Below are positions 46,325-58,807 of a stretch of 64,000 bases of DNA, one piece after another; the first letter of the stretch is position 1; each line of letters begins with the position of its first letter. Location of the stretch: positions 248,001-312,000 of the forward strand of contig JAIQDT010000107.1 in NCBI GenBank assembly GCA_021521415.1, in the 5' to 3' direction. Under the pieces are notes generated by a model, which made no database searches, was not told the DNA's origin, and saw nothing but the letters and a program-made list of their open reading frames with translations. Position numbers and translations under genes: made by a program. The DNA comes from Bidens hawaiensis (taxonomy: Eukaryota; Streptophyta; Magnoliopsida; Asterales; Asteraceae).

Positions 46325-48027
46325 AGGTTTAGGCCCAGTTTATAAACCTCAACATTGAATTCGGTTCCAAACCGATTAACTTGAACCAAATCCGGTCAAA
46401 AACCGGTTTATTTGAGAAATGATCAAAAAGAACTTGGGGCACCATTTGTCATACAAAAACTTGTAGGCCTGCACCGTTTAAACAAAATGAATACCAAAGC
46501 ATCATCTTAATAAAAACAAGTCAATGTTGTTATAAATTAAACCAAACCTTGATGATCTGATAAAGCTCAATGTTCAAACCTTGATTAACCGAGGATTCAC
46601 TCACAATATCCCTAAAATATAAAAATAAAATAAAAAATATTTAACCTCAATGCTCACTATAATAATCATGAAGAAAGAAGATATCAAATTAAAAAAAAAA
46701 ATTGTACCTGAAAATGAGTGTTTAGCCATTCTGACCAGGCTTTGTGTCACATAAAAATGATTGCTCAAATTTTACTTAAACCTTAATGCTCACTATAATA
46801 ATCACTCACATTGAAACTATTTAAACAAACTGAACCTCCGACCCATACTGAAACTGAACCAGTTTGGAACCGGTATTATAACAACCAATCCGGAACCGAT
46901 ACAAAGTGTAGATTCGGTACATGCATATGTTATGAAAACACTTTCAGCTCTCATAATTTATTAGGATTAATAAAAAACTGAAAAACAATTTACCACAAAG
47001 AATCATGTTGACGGTGTAGTTGTCAATAATAACTTCCATGAGGCATCTCATCATTTCGAGATGATAATTAGCACCAGTTAGAAAAAAATGTGTGTCATGT
47101 AAAGTAGTTATACAAAAATTGTTATGTATTTTTTACCCTTAATAATATTTATATACCCAAAAGAAAATAGAAAAATATGAGGTTACCTCATAAAGGGAAG
47201 ACGCTTGACAATGTGTTTGTGATCAAACGAGTGCAACACATCACCGGTCAACACATTCTACAATTTCAAAAAAATCAGCTTTCCATTATTCATTGTTTCA
47301 GAAACGGAGCAAAATATCAGCAGACATGCCTCAAATCAAGCATCAAATTAAAATCAAATTGCAACCTAACCCACAATGAACTAATAAGTCAACACACGAA
47401 CCTGCTGAGTTGATCCAAACACAACGTGTTTAGTTAAACGAAGTCCCAAGTTCAAACCAAAACCGACCCAAATTCATTCATACCAAAGAACAGCCCGCAA
47501 AAAGAATGTGTATGCATCAAGATGATTCTAAAAATAAGCAACCGGTGAAGAGAATGCCTATACAAACTTGAAATAGAAAAAAAAAATGAAAAAGGAAAGA
47601 AACTTGAACACGCGAATATTACTCTATAATGATAAACTGCAACCTAGAAAAACTAAATTTAACATCCTATTTAACAAAAAAAAGCTAATATGGCAAATCA
47701 GTAAACATATTTGACATCTTTATCATGAAACAATGAAAACACAAGCAACAAACAATGTCGGTCCCGAATAATGACTCCATAATCAATAACAATGTCATAA
47801 CCCACACATATTTTGTCGACAAGAAGGTTAATGACGGATTGCTAAATAAGAAAAGATTCTTGTTTGCTAACGGCGGAATCAGAAACAAACAAGTTTTGTT
47901 GCTAATAGGTTAATAATGGTAACAGACACGAACAATAACTCAAAAGATTTCCATTTATATAAAGCAAATCATACAAATGATAATCTATTAGGGTTTCTTG
48001 TCGGAATGTATAATCAATGAAAACCTA
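46325..48027. other. Gene-free AT-rich interval
   Basis: It has several accggtt/aaccggt-rich patches (46340-46410, 46850-46920) and A/T runs. Frames at 47177-47413 and 47685-47888 show no domain. I found no terminal repeats. Confidence 0.45.
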
Positions 48028-48537
48028 TGTTAGTGCACGGTTTTGCGTCTAGAGTCTTTGTATTTATCATTAATGTTTTATTTATTAATTAATGTAATAT
48101 TTAATGTTTATTATTAACTAGTTCGTTAAGGTTAAGTCTAGTTCGCTAGGGATGTTAGCGAACTAAGATATTATAATGTATTCCCTCCTGATTCGTTAGG
48201 GGATGTTAACGAATCAGGGGGTGGTTCGTTATGTTAATTTATGTAACTAAGGGGAAGCTGGTTCGCTAGGGGATGTTAGCGAACCAGATCACCTTCTATA
48301 TATAGTGAACTACTGTTCACTTTAATGTAAGTTTTTGAGAACAATAGAAAGAATTTTGAGTAATTGCTCTCTCTCAAGCTTCACCTTAACATTATACATC
48401 TAATATATTGATAATATATACACATACATAACATTAAATCAAGGTTAATTATGAGCTAGATCTTTAATAGTATTAATCGGATATTCACAGATCTGAGATC
48501 TGTTAATTGTTATTGATTGTTAATCCGGGATCCAACA
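48028..48537 (+). repeat. 5' LTR of element C
   Basis: 510 bp with ends TGTT...AACA. It contains three tandem hairpins (48139-48165, 48187-48218, 48258-48287) and a TATA box (ctatatata, 48296-48304) just downstream of them. Confidence 0.85.
48139..48287. repeat. Three covarying hairpins in the LTR of element C
   Basis: Stems TAGTTCGCTA/TAGCGAACTA (10 bp), CCTGATTCGTTA/TAACGAATCAGG (12 bp) and CTGGTTCGCTA/TAGCGAACCAG (11 bp) have nearly identical loops (gggatgt, ggggatgt, ggggatgt). Each base difference between the left arms is matched by the complementary change in the right arm. They end eight bases before the TATA box. Confidence 0.93.
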
Positions 48538-48539
48538 AG

Positions 48540-48551
48540 TGGTATCAGAGC
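48540..48551 (+). promoter_or_regulatory. Primer binding site of element C
   Basis: tggtatcagagc, complementary to initiator-methionine tRNA, two bases after the LTR end. Confidence 0.92.
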
Positions 48552-49000
48552 TGTTGGTGCTCTTTACACTTGATTTGATGTGTTAATTGTTATTGTTATT
48601 AAGTTTTTCGGTTTTTGTTTGATTTTGAATCAAGTTGTTTTTAGTTTGGTTGAATTATGGACGGATTGAATGGAATTTGTGTTGGTTAAGGTATTGGATT
48701 GGTGTGGATTAAGAGAGATTGAGGTTTGATTTGGATTTGTGTGGTTTGGTTTTGGTTTTGGTCTAAGTCCGAAACAGGGGTTTGTTTTTGAACAAATTGA
48801 TTTGGTTTAAGGTTTTAATCGGTTACGAGGTTATGTGTATTGGATTCGGATTTGGTTTACGAGTAGATTGGTAGGTTATTTGTGCATTTTGGTTGAGTAA
48901 CGAGGTTGTATTACGAATTTGGTATTGTTGAGTTTCTGGGTTTGATCTTCAAAATTTCTGGAAATTCGCTTGAAGTTTTGAAGATTTGAAGATGAATGTA

Positions 49001-49626
49001 ATTCGTTATCTTCTTCTTGGTGATTCGTTATCAACAGTGTTAATTCGCTACCCAGTTCGTTAATCAATTCGTGTGAGTTATTGGTTCGTGTTATCTAGTT
49101 CGTTAACTAGATTAACCGATTCGTGTGACACGTGTTCTTCTTGGGATTTGTGTCATAGCAACCTTTGCCACGTGGCATAAGGTGTCAGAGTTTGTTACAA
49201 ACGGTTGTAACAACCTGATTCGCTATAGTGTGATTCGCTAGTCTACTGTAGCTGATTCGTTATATTAATTCGCTAAGCATTTCTTAGTGATTCGTTACTG
49301 ATTATCATTTGATTCGCTAAACTAATCCTTTGTGATTCGTTTAGTCAATTCGTTAAGTTGACTTGTGATTCGCTAAGTTGACTTGTGATTCGCTAAACCA
49401 TCATCTTATTCGCCATTTGGATGATTCGTTAACCTTATTCGTGATTCGTTAAGTTGACTCGTTAAGTTGACTTTTGATTCGTTAAAACACTCACCTCATT
49501 CGTTAAGGTGCTTCGTTACTGATTAGTCTTAACTTCGTTAAGGATTGATTCGCTATAACTATTCACAGTTCGCTATAACTGTTCACTGATTCATTAATCT
49601 GTTTCACTCTTTGATTCGTTAAACAC
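49001..49626 (+). repeat. Leader array of about 23 TTCGYTA motifs
   Basis: In the untranslated leader between PBS and gag, GATTCGTTA/GATTCGCTA-type motifs occur about 23 times in 625 bases, all on the plus strand. A 7-mer with one two-fold position is expected about 0.1 times by chance. The motif is the stem sequence of the LTR hairpins. Spacing is irregular. From 48552 to 49000 the leader is T/G-rich with no feature. Confidence 0.9.
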
Positions 49627-49640
49627 TTAAATTTTCAAAA

Positions 49641-51826
49641 ATGGCTGGTATGTAAGCATTAGTGTCTCAAAATATGTTGATGCAACAGATGTTGCAACTT
49701 GATACCAGGATAGGCTCAAATTCTAAATGTCCATGTTTGATGAAGTTCAGTGACTTTGCCAAGTGGGAACCTCGGTTTCGTGCACATTTGGGATCTGTTC
49801 ATCCTGACTGCTCATATTGTCTTGATGAAGTTTATGTTGCACCAATGATTGGTGATGATACTATTGGGTATACTCCTAAAGCCTTTTCTCAATACTCACA
49901 AGAAGAGAAGAAAGCTTTAGAAATCGAGATAAAAGCATATTCTACTTTGACTATGGCATTACCATAAAATATTTTTCATCAAGTTGGTAGTATCAAGAGA
50001 TGTGCGTCTTTATTTCAACATCTGCGTATGAGAAGCATGGGAAACACAGCTGAGAGTAAGAAAGTGATGCTCAAGTTTCAGTTTCGAAACTTTAACTTTT
50101 TGAAAGGAGAAACAGTTGAAGAGATGACTACAAGATTTATTCATTTAATTGCTGAAATGGACAAGATGAAAATGGAAATTTCTGAAAGAGATAAAATTGA
50201 CACTATTAAAAGTGTGCTTCCAAGTTCCTACTCAACATTTCTAATGGTTTTGAAAGAAAATGATTATTTTCTGAATGAAGACTTGACGGCACTTGAATTT
50301 CTACAAAAGATCGAAGCTAGAGAATATGATCTTAAGTGTCAAAAATCCTCCAAAGAAAATCAAGATCCAGCTTTCTATGGTGGAAGTATGCCTCTTAGTT
50401 CAACGATCTCTCCAATCATTGCTTTTCTTACTCATGCTGCAAGTGAAAAAGAATCAACTATGTTCAATGATCCAAAAGTTTGTTTCTACTCTGCTGGTAA
50501 TTCAGATGGTTCTGGAAGTTCAACTAATACCAATCCATTTGCTACACCACCTAGTGTTAATATGAAGGAAGCTGAGCAAAATTTTGCTTTTCTGACAGCT
50601 TTTATGTCTTCATATGAAAACTTAGTGAGTAGTAAGATTGCCACTAGTGATTTAACAGATGAGGACTATGATCAGATAGATCCAGATGATCTAGAAATCA
50701 TGGATTTAAAATGGAACATGGCTATGATCGTTCGTAAAGTTAAAAGATTCATGCAGAGAACCGAAAAAGATCTTCCAGCTTTAAATAAGAAGTTGGGTTT
50801 TGACAAATTAAAAGTAAAGTGTTATAATTGTCAAGAATTTGGGTATTTCGCGAAGGAATGTGACAAACCAAGGAAAGAATACACTGGACCTCGTGGTCAA
50901 AGTCAAAATGCTTCTACACCACGAGGAAGTGATGCTGAAAAGAAACCATCTTCTTCTACAACACAAGCAATGTTAGCAGATGGAACTGATTGGTCACAAC
51001 GGTTATTATGCAATGATGTTCAAGCAAATTTGGCTATGTTTGGGTTACATAAAGATTGTAAAGATGCTACTGGTAGTGAGATGTCTTCTGATAACGATTC
51101 TGGATCTGATTCTGACGACTCTTGCAACAAGCCTTCTGAATCAATGTTTGCTTGTATGGCCAAGATCAATGAGGTTAGTAACTCTATTTCTGCTACTTCA
51201 GTTGTTAAAACATCATGTGTTGACTGTGAATCTAACAAATCTAAGTTAGAAGCATTGAAAATCAAAATGATAATCTTATAAGAGAAATTGCTTCTCTTAA
51301 GGATACTTATCGACAATCTCTTGAATCTCAAAGGAGATCTCGAGAAAAGATTGAAGCATTGTCGACAAGTAACCACGATCTCAAAGCCGAGTTATCTGTG
51401 AAAATGACCATTAATGACCAAAAGTTTCAGGAAAATTTGAAACATCGTTCTAAGATAAATGAGCTTGAGAATGAGGTTCTTGAGTTGAAGAATAAACTGG
51501 GGAAATTTAGAAATTCATCTTTTCCGTTGAATGAAATTATTGAGGTATCTGGAAAACAAAAAGATTCCAAGAAAGGTATTGGTTTTGTTGAAATTCCACC
51601 ACCTTTTCATAATGATTATAAAATTATTCCTTTTACAAGAAAAGAAGAGGATTTGAGTCAAAAAGAATCTGTGATTTCTAAAAAACCTAAATTGGTTAAA
51701 TCTGAAATTATCAAACCCCAAGTTGCTCCTCAAAAACCTCATGTGGAAAGTAAAAAGGTCTTTGTTGAAAATTTTGACAAAGTGATTATTGGGGATGTGT
51801 TTGAACCTGAGATTATACACAAGAAT
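49641..51826 (+). pseudogene. Copia Gag of element C, broken and interrupted
   Basis: ATG at 49641, but codon 5 is TAA (49653-49655). A second stop TAA is at 49965-49967, and a frameshift near 51250-51262 moves reading into the frame used at 51284-51826. Features: UBN2-like gag core (KGETVEEMTTRFIHLIAEMD, 50104-50160), zinc knuckle CYNCQEFGYFAKEC at 50820-50860 in which the metal-binding His is Tyr, an acidic Ser/Asp-rich stretch (51080-51125), and a long coiled coil (NQNDNLIREIASLKD to ELENEVLELKNKL). Gypsy B interrupts it in phase 0 at 51826. After the repeated AGAAT the reading continues for 31 codons from 61101 to a stop at 61194-61196. Confidence 0.85.
51822..51826. repeat. Target site duplication AGAAT, left copy
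   Basis: agaat before the LTR start at 51827, repeated at 61096-61100 after the right LTR. Confidence 0.93.
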
Positions 51827-54114
51827 TGTCACACCCGGCCCTGAGCGGCGGAAACAGCCGGGCGCGCGCGAGTGGGGATTGATACTTAAGCACGGGCCAT
51901 TGCAAAACATTCAAAGATTTTTATTGCGCATGAGAAGTTTAATACAAATACATTACATTGTTTAAGTATTACATAAAAACATCCAAGTACAAAAACTGAA
52001 GATTTTCTCGCCATATCCCCTTGCGCGGCGGGTAACCGTGCGCATCGAGGGGATAAAACCAAAATCTTCCAAAAAGCTTGTTTTAGATGTTCAGCGTGTG
52101 GTGCTCTAAGTGTGACTCCATGCGCTACCTAGTTATCTCCTGAAAGACACGTAAAAACATTTGAATCAGTATAAACTGAGTGAGTTCACAAGTTTTAGTA
52201 ACTTGATAAATCGCATTGCATCATAATCATTCTGAAACATAATTCTGTTAGCATCATTAAAACACATGCTTGGTAAAACATAGTTCTATCAACATATTCT
52301 GATAAAATCGTTCCGCGGGTTACGCGCGAACATTTCTGGGAACTGTGCTCGTCTGTGTAAGTGGCGCTGCCACTACGAGCTAAAATAACGTAATACCGTC
52401 CCGCGGGTTACGCGCGGACACTTCTGGAAAACTGTGCTCGTCTGTGTAAGTGGCGCTGCCACTACGAGCGAATATATGCTGTAATACCGTCCCGCGGGTT
52501 ACGCGCGGACGTTGTGCCGGAAAACAAGGCGCTCGTCTGCGTAAGAGGAGCGACCTCTACGAACGGGCTCAAACCCATAGTACTGCCCCGTGCTAGGCAC
52601 TCGTCTGTGTAAGAGGTGCGACCCCTACGAGTGGGCGGATCAAACCAGCAGTCCCTACCCTTAGAGTTCCAATGGTAAAGTGATCACTTACTCGAATCTG
52701 GTGCACTATCATCGAAAAACCATAGATAACTGTTCGCATTGTTCATCATGAAACATAACTTAAACACGTAATCGTTTGCTTAGCTTATAAATATACCATG
52801 ATAAAACATTATTTAAGTACGTGTCCCTCGCCCCGAAAACAGTTTAAAATAGTGAAAACAGTAAAAATGGGGCTGTGAGACTCACCTGTGGTTCTTGTTA
52901 AGGGATTAATCGAGATTCGGGTTTTCTTGGTGTTGGCCTCGGAATCGAAGGTCTAGAATACGATTAAATAACAAATATATATATTAAGATCAAGATATAA
53001 GGGTTGGAAAGTAGATCTCAAGGTTATAATCTCGGCTTACCGTAACAGGATCGGAGCTGGAAACAACGGATGCTTGGGAAAAGATTAGTGCAAGTTTGTA
53101 GTTCTTTGAAGTGTGTTTTGGGTGATAATTTAGGCTACAAATTTATAGGCAAACTCAAGGGAACATAATCCCTTGCTTTAGGGAATTGTAATCTTTTGAA
53201 ATGATGATAAAGTATGGAAATTATTATTATTTATTAAAAAGAGTAGAAAAGTAGATTAAAGATTCTGATTTGATATGGACAGGACATGCAGGGCTGTGGT
53301 TGGTGAGAGTGGGTGGCTGGCAGTTGACTTTTACAGTTTGCTTTTTCAGTGCTTTAGACAGTGTACAGTAAAAAGTAGAAGTTTTCTGAAACACGCAACC
53401 GCCCTCTTTTGGGCGGGGACAATTTCCTTAAATCTGAACATTTTGACTAAGTGTTGTTCTGCGCGTATAACTTGGTGCGCATAGCTTTCTGCGTGTAGGA
53501 CATTTCTTTGCTGCGGGTAGGTGCGTAACCTTCTCGCAGTTAGGGACGTTTGAGTTTCATTTGTAGATTCTCCAGGTGGTTTTGGTATTTCAACATAGTG
53601 ATCAGTCATGTTGAAGTCAATTCCATCCTGGAGCTTCAGACAAACTAGCTCTCAAAGTTCCCGCCATGCGGGTAGGTTAGTTCCCTTCCGCACGCGCATA
53701 AACGATGTAGGATGCACCCGCCTTAGCATCATGCGGGATGGTCAACCCATAGACAACATAACGTTTAAGTTACATGAAAACATAAGGCCAAAACGTTCAC
53801 GCATGGCGCATATAACATATGCTCACGCTGGTTCTTAACATGGTGCGCTCGCGCAGGGCGCACATAACACATGCACGCGCTGACTAACATGGCGCGCTCG
53901 CGCAGGGCAAACATAAATGCCCGCGCTGATCCTAACATATTCTCGCGCCGGGCGCACATAATGTGCCCGCGCTGATTCTTAACATAGCGCGCTCGCGCAG
54001 GGCGCACATAACAAATGCACGCGCTGACTAACATGGCGCGCATAATATTTACAATCACCTAATTATTAGGTTGATTACTTAGTTTAAGGGGTTGGGAATT
54101 TACCGGGTGTCACA
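51827..54114 (-). repeat. Element B left LTR (3' LTR)
   Basis: Ends TGTCACACCC/GGGTGTCACA. It is about 110 bp longer than the LTRs of A, mostly from extra gcgcgctcgcgcaggg-type units near 53830-54030. A hairpin array lies at about 52310-52634. Confidence 0.96.
53825..54040. repeat. Short GC-rich repeats near the LTR end of B (also 60806-61021)
   Basis: Four or five copies of a unit built from taacatggcgcgctcgcgca, gggcgcacataac and gcacgcgctgac. Element A has about two of these units at 7680-7755, so copy number differs between family members. Confidence 0.8.
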
Positions 54115-54125
54115 TTCTCCCCTCG
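54115..54125 (-). promoter_or_regulatory. Polypurine tract of element B
   Basis: The minus strand CGAGGGGAGAA directly precedes the 3' LTR. It differs from A by an interrupted G run. Confidence 0.85.
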
Positions 54126-54148
54126 TTAAACGAATTTCGTCCCGAAAT

Positions 54149-56911
54149 TTAGGAGACGTTGCTGGCAGAAGCCATATTCTGAAAGAGGTGTGGGTATTTT
54201 ATGCGCATCTGATCTTCTCTTTCCCAAGTGAATTCAGGCCCACGCCTTGAGTTCCATTGAACTTTTACCAACTTGATTCTGCTTCTGCGCAACCTTTGTT
54301 CTTTCCAATCGGTTACTGCTATAGGCTCTTCTACGAAGTGCAGCTGTTTGTCAATATGAATTTCTTCCACCGGTAAAATCAACGTTTCGTCAGATAAACA
54401 TTTCTTGAGGTTGGATACATGAAACGTATCATGAACTCCACTGAGTTCGGCGGTTAGACGGAGTTTATAAGCAACTGGACCGATCCTCTCCAGGATCTCA
54501 AAAGGTCCAATGTAGCGCGGATTTAGCTTTCCTCGCTTACCGAAACGGGGGACTCCCTTCCATGGAGAGACTTTCAAAAGTACTTTATCCCCTACTTGAA
54601 ACTCCAACGGTTTCCTTCTCATATCAGCATAACTTTTCTGTCTGTCGCGTGCTGCCTTAAGGCGATCCCTTATCTGAAAAATCTTGTCTGTTGTTTCTTG
54701 GATCACTTCTGGACCAGTCATTTGCTTGTCGCCCACTTCCGCCCAACACAGTGGGGATCTACACTTGCGCCCATATAAAGCTTCGAACGGCGCAGCCTTA
54801 ATGCTTGTGTGATAACTGTTATTGTAAGAAAATTCAACCAACGGGAGGTGGGTATCCCAACTACCTCCAAAATCGATCGCGCACGCGCGCAGCATATCTT
54901 CCAATGTCTGGATCGTTCGCTCGCTTTGCCCATCCGTTTGAGGATGATAAGCTGTACTCATATCAAGGCGAGTACCTAGAGCTCCTTGTAACGATCTCCA
55001 AAACCTTGATGTAAACCGACTATCTCGATCAGAAATGATGGACACTGGGACTCCATGTTTTGAAACTATTTCTCGAATATATAGTCGGGCTAGCTTTTCC
55101 ATTTTATCAGTTTCTTTAATCGGCAGGAAGTGTGCTGACTTAGTTAACCGATCCACAATAACCCATATTGTGTCATAACCCCCAGGTGTCCTTGGCAGTT
55201 TGGTGATGAAGTCCATAGAGATTTGTTCCCACTTCCACATGGGAATTTCTGGCTGTTGAAGCAACCCCGATGGTTTCTGGTATTCAGCCTTTACTTTTGA
55301 ACACGTCAGGCACTTACTGACATACATCGCGATGGCGCCTTTAAGATTGGGCCACCAATACAGCGTTTTAACATCTTGGTACATCTTGTCTGCGCCAGGA
55401 TGTACGGAATACCGCGTCTTGTGAGCTTCGTTTAATACCTGCTCGCGCAATCCTCCCTTGAGAGGGACCCATATGCGGTTGGCAAAATATCGAGTGTTGT
55501 TCCCTTTAAGTTCCAAATTCTTAACCATACCCCCAAGGCATTCGTTTTTAACAAACTCTGGTTTCAAGGCTTCTTGCTGAGCGTCTCGGATGCGGGTAGA
55601 GAGATCTGCGTGAATGGTCAACCTTAGAGCCTTGACTCGTAGCGTTTTTATTCGCTCCTTTCTGCTTAGCGCGTCTGCTACCACATTCGCTTTCCCCGGA
55701 TGATACTTGATCTCGCAATCATAATCATTCAACAATTCAACCCATCTTCGTTGCCTCATGTTTAATTCCTTCTGATCGAATATATGTTGGAGGCTCTTAT
55801 GATCCGTAAAGATTACACATTTCGTACCATAGAGGTAATGGCGCCAAATCTTTAGCGCGAAGACGACAGCTCCAAGTTCTAAATCATGCGTTGTGTAGTT
55901 CTTCTCATTGGTCTTAAGTTGGCGCGAGGCATACGCTATAACTTTGTCTCGCTGCATAAGGACACATCCGAGTCCCTGGTGTGAAGCGTCGCAGTAAACA
56001 ACGATGTCATCTGTCCCCTCGGGCAGGGATAAGATTGGCGCACTACATAACTTCTGTTTCAACATTTGAAACGCTGCTTCCTGGTTCTCGCCCCAAACAA
56101 ACATCCTGTCTTTCTGAGTTAGCGCGGTCAGAGGTAGAGCTATCTTGGAGAAGTTCTCAATGAAGCGTCGATAGTAGCCAGCTAGTCCAAGGAATTGCCT
56201 CACCTCAGTTGGGGTTTTTGGCGCTTCCCAGTTTTCGATGGCCTTGACTTTGGAAGGATCAACGTGAATTCCTTTCTCGTTTACAACGTGACCGAGGAAG
56301 TGAACTTCTCTAAGCCAAAACTCGCACTTGGAAAACTTTGCATACAACTTTTCTTTCCTTAACAATTCTAAAATCAATCTCAGGTGTTGCTCATGCTCGG
56401 CCTTGGTTCGAGAGTAAACCAAAATATCATCTATAAACACAATCACAAACTTGTCCAAATATGGTTTGCACACACGGTTCATCAGATCCATGAATATAGC
56501 CGGCGCATTAGTTAGCCCGAAAGGCATCACTAAGAACTCATAATGGCCATATCTGGTTCGGAAGGCTGTCTTTGGCGCGTCTTCCTCATGGACCCTAAGT
56601 TGGTGGTATCCTGACCGTAGATCTATCTTCGAATAATAACTGGATCCCTGCAACTGGTCAAATAAGTCGTCAATCCTCGGTAAGGGGTACCGATTTTTGA
56701 CTGTCAGCTTGTTCAGCTCCCTGTAGTCAATACACATTCTGAACGAACCATCTTTCTTCTTTACAAACAGTACTGGAGCTCCCCAAGGTGAAAAGCTTGG
56801 GTGTATGAAACCCTTATCCAATAGTTCCTGTAACTGATTGGATAGCTCTTGCATCTCAAATGGAGCTAAGCGATAAGGCGCTCGAGCTACTGGCGCAGCT
56901 CCTGGGACCAA
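54149..56911 (-). CDS. Pol of element B (RT, RNase H, integrase, chromodomain-like)
   Basis: An open frame of 920 residues, read in a different frame from gag-protease. RT runs from about residue 20 to 230 ([16 protein letters not shown], active site [10 protein letters not shown]). RNase H is about 305-420 ([28 protein letters not shown]). The integrase zinc finger is about 525-570 (H-x6-H and CLTC). The integrase core has D in MDFITKLP, D in SDRDSRF and E in SERTIQT. A chromodomain-like tail ends the protein ([17 protein letters not shown]). All catalytic residues that I can identify are present. In element A this region is joined in frame to protease, so B was probably a single gag-pol ORF before a one-base change near 56937. 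The first residue given here is a frame boundary, not a translation start. Confidence 0.92.
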   Translation of the reverse strand: MVPGAAPVARAPYRLAPFEMQELSNQLQELLDKGFIHPSFSPWGAPVLFVKKKDGSFRMCIDYRELNKLTVKNRYPLPRIDDLFDQLQGSSYYSKIDLRSGYHQLRVHEEDAPKTAFRTRYGHYEFLVMPFGLTNAPAIFMDLMNRVCKPYLDKFVIVFIDDILVYSRTKAEHEQHLRLILELLRKEKLYAKFSKCEFWLREVHFLGHVVNEKGIHVDPSKVKAIENWEAPKTPTEVRQFLGLAGYYRRFIENFSKIALPLTALTQKDRMFVWGENQEAAFQMLKQKLCSAPILSLPEGTDDIVVYCDASHQGLGCVLMQRDKVIAYASRQLKTNEKNYTTHDLELGAVVFALKIWRHYLYGTKCVIFTDHKSLQHIFDQKELNMRQRRWVELLNDYDCEIKYHPGKANVVADALSRKERIKTLRVKALRLTIHADLSTRIRDAQQEALKPEFVKNECLGGMVKNLELKGNNTRYFANRIWVPLKGGLREQVLNEAHKTRYSVHPGADKMYQDVKTLYWWPNLKGAIAMYVSKCLTCSKVKAEYQKPSGLLQQPEIPMWKWEQISMDFITKLPRTPGGYDTIWVIVDRLTKSAHFLPIKETDKMEKLARLYIREIVSKHGVPVSIISDRDSRFTSRFWRSLQGALGTRLDMSTAYHPQTDGQSERTIQTLEDMLRACAIDFGGSWDTHLPLVEFSYNNSYHTSIKAAPFEALYGRKCRSPLCWAEVGDKQMTGPEVIQETTDKIFQIRDRLKAARDRQKSYADMRRKPLEFQVGDKVLLKVSPWKGVPRFGKRGKLNPRYIGPFEILERIGPVAYKLRLTAELSGVHDTFHVSNLKKCLSDETLILPVEEIHIDKQLHFVEEPIAVTDWKEQRLRRSRIKLVKVQWNSRRGPEFTWEREDQMRIKYPHLFQNMASASNVS

Positions 56912-56912
56912 A

Positions 56913-58589
56913 TCAATACGAAACTCGACTTGTCGCGGGCGGCGGTAACCCGGGCAAATCTTCAGGAAAAACTTCTGGAAATTCGCGCACTACTGGTAAG
57001 TCTTCAATTCTTCGCTCATCTCCTTTCTCTACTACATGCGCCAGGAAGGCGTAGCACCCTTTCCTTAGGCACTTACGCGCCTTTAGGCATGAAATCAGTT
57101 TCGTCGCAACTCCCCTTCTTTCCCCTTGAATCATCAAAGTTTCTCCGTTCAACAGTGGAATCCGAACCTGTTTCTCATGACAAACAATCTCCGCGAGATT
57201 CTCGACCAACCAATCCATACCTACCACAATATCGAAACTTCCCAAATCTATTGGTAACAAGTTAATATTGAACTCATGACCTCCCATGACTAACACACAT
57301 TGCTCCGTCCTTTCATTCGCGCATAACTGCCTACCATTGGCTAGTTCTATAGTATAAGGTTTGTCTAGCCTACTGGTCGCTAAGCCCAGGGAGTTTTTAA
57401 ACTCATGGGATATAAAACTTAGGTCAGCGCCAGTATCAAATAAGACAGATGCATAATGACCGTTAAGCAAAAACGTACCGGTTACCACATTCGGCTCTTC
57501 CTTTGCTTCACCCGCGCCGATCACAAAAGCTCTCCCGCGAGCTTGGTTTCCTTTCTGTGGGCAATCCCGACTGAAGTGTCCAGGCTTCCCGCATGCGTAG
57601 CAGTTGTCATTGGCTCCAGCTTCTTTAGCACGGCAATTCACCGTCTTGTGTCCTGGTCTGCCACATTTGGCGCACGTGACGTTCGCGCATTCGCCTTCGT
57701 GGTGATACTTGCATTTGCTGCACCATGGGTAAGGCCCGCTGTATCCTTTCCTTGATGGTTCCGCGGCTTGAATCGCGTAAACCCTTGTGCTTTCCTGCTT
57801 CTTGGGCGGTGGCTGCTTGAAGTCTGATCCTCGGTGGGAGTTCCATTTCCTCTTGGAGTCAGAGGTTCGCTGCTCGTTCAAGCGGGTGGTCAACATACCC
57901 GCACGAACCGTATCCCTTGTAAGGGTGATGGCTCGCGCAACCGCCTCGTCAAAGGTCGGAGGTGCGGCGGCGTTGAGCGGGACCCTAACGACAGGAGGTA
58001 ACCCAAAGATGTACCTCTCGATTTTCTTTTCTTCTGTGTTTGCCATGTCTGGCACCAACTGGCAAAGCTCGTTGAAACGATTGGTGTAGGCATCGATATC
58101 CGTTCCTACCATGGTGTGGTTCCAGAATTCTTGTTGCAAGCTCTGAATTTCTGCGCGAGAGCAGAACTTTCTCATCATCATTTCTTTCAATTCTTCCCAG
58201 GTCTTGTGAAGAGCAACTTCTCTCCCCAAAGTCTTTACTTGGAGCTTCCACCAAGATGAAGCTGCTTCTTGGAACATGCAGGTCGCGTAAAGGACCTTCT
58301 GGTTTTCACTACATCCGCTGATGGAGAGAACTGTCTCCATCTTGTCAATCCAATTGTAGAGCCCAATGGCTCCTTCGGTGCCTTTGAACGGCCAAGGCCT
58401 ACAGGCCATGAATGTTTTATAGGAGCAACCTTTGTCCAAGGCTCCTGATTCGGGTTCTGGGGTCTCGTTCTCTTGGCGACCCTGACTAGATTCGGCCTTG
58501 CTGGCCTCATGCGTTGCAATCGCCTGCGCGATTATTTCTGCGAGCTCCTCGGGTGTCATGGTAATTCCCTTGGCTCTGGTTGGAGGCAT
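56913..58589 (-). CDS. Gag-protease of element B
   Basis: Starts at ATG 58589 (MPPTRAKG), which is shared with A. A further ATG three codons upstream (58598) is not conserved. Domains: gag core with [14 protein letters not shown] and [14 protein letters not shown], three Cys/His knuckles near residues 290-350 ([40 protein letters not shown]) for RNA packaging, and aspartic protease with [12 protein letters not shown]. The two stop codons that break gag in element A are absent here. The frame ends just after LPGLPPP with a short out-of-frame tail, where B has ggg (56937-56939) and A has gg. The result would be a Gag-protease product without RT unless ribosomes slip. Confidence 0.92.
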   Translation of the reverse strand: MPPTRAKGITMTPEELAEIIAQAIATHEASKAESSQGRQENETPEPESGALDKGCSYKTFMACRPWPFKGTEGAIGLYNWIDKMETVLSISGCSENQKVLYATCMFQEAASSWWKLQVKTLGREVALHKTWEELKEMMMRKFCSRAEIQSLQQEFWNHTMVGTDIDAYTNRFNELCQLVPDMANTEEKKIERYIFGLPPVVRVPLNAAAPPTFDEAVARAITLTRDTVRAGMLTTRLNEQRTSDSKRKWNSHRGSDFKQPPPKKQESTRVYAIQAAEPSRKGYSGPYPWCSKCKYHHEGECANVTCAKCGRPGHKTVNCRAKEAGANDNCYACGKPGHFSRDCPQKGNQARGRAFVIGAGEAKEEPNVVTGTFLLNGHYASVLFDTGADLSFISHEFKNSLGLATSRLDKPYTIELANGRQLCANERTEQCVLVMGGHEFNINLLPIDLGSFDIVVGMDWLVENLAEIVCHEKQVRIPLLNGETLMIQGERRGVATKLISCLKARKCLRKGCYAFLAHVVEKGDERRIEDLPVVREFPEVFPEDLPGLPPPATSRVSY

Positions 58590-58792
58590 TCTTTTCATAA
58601 AAAGAAAATGTAACAAACTTAGCGCATGTACTCAGAGCACATAATGTTCTTATCTCTAGACACTGTGACCCGTGTTCCTAAGTGCGTGTGTGATTTTTCT
58701 TTTGAAAATATTCTTTGAAAAATATTTCATGCGATTCCCCAAAGGTTATAGTCTAGGTTAAAAACTTCTTTTCCTAGTTCGCTATAACCAGT

Positions 58793-58804
58793 GCTCTGAT
58801 ACCA
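58793..58804 (-). promoter_or_regulatory. Primer binding site of element B
   Basis: The minus strand TGGTATCAGAGC is next to the 5' LTR, identical to that of A. Confidence 0.92.
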
Positions 58805-58807
58805 ATC

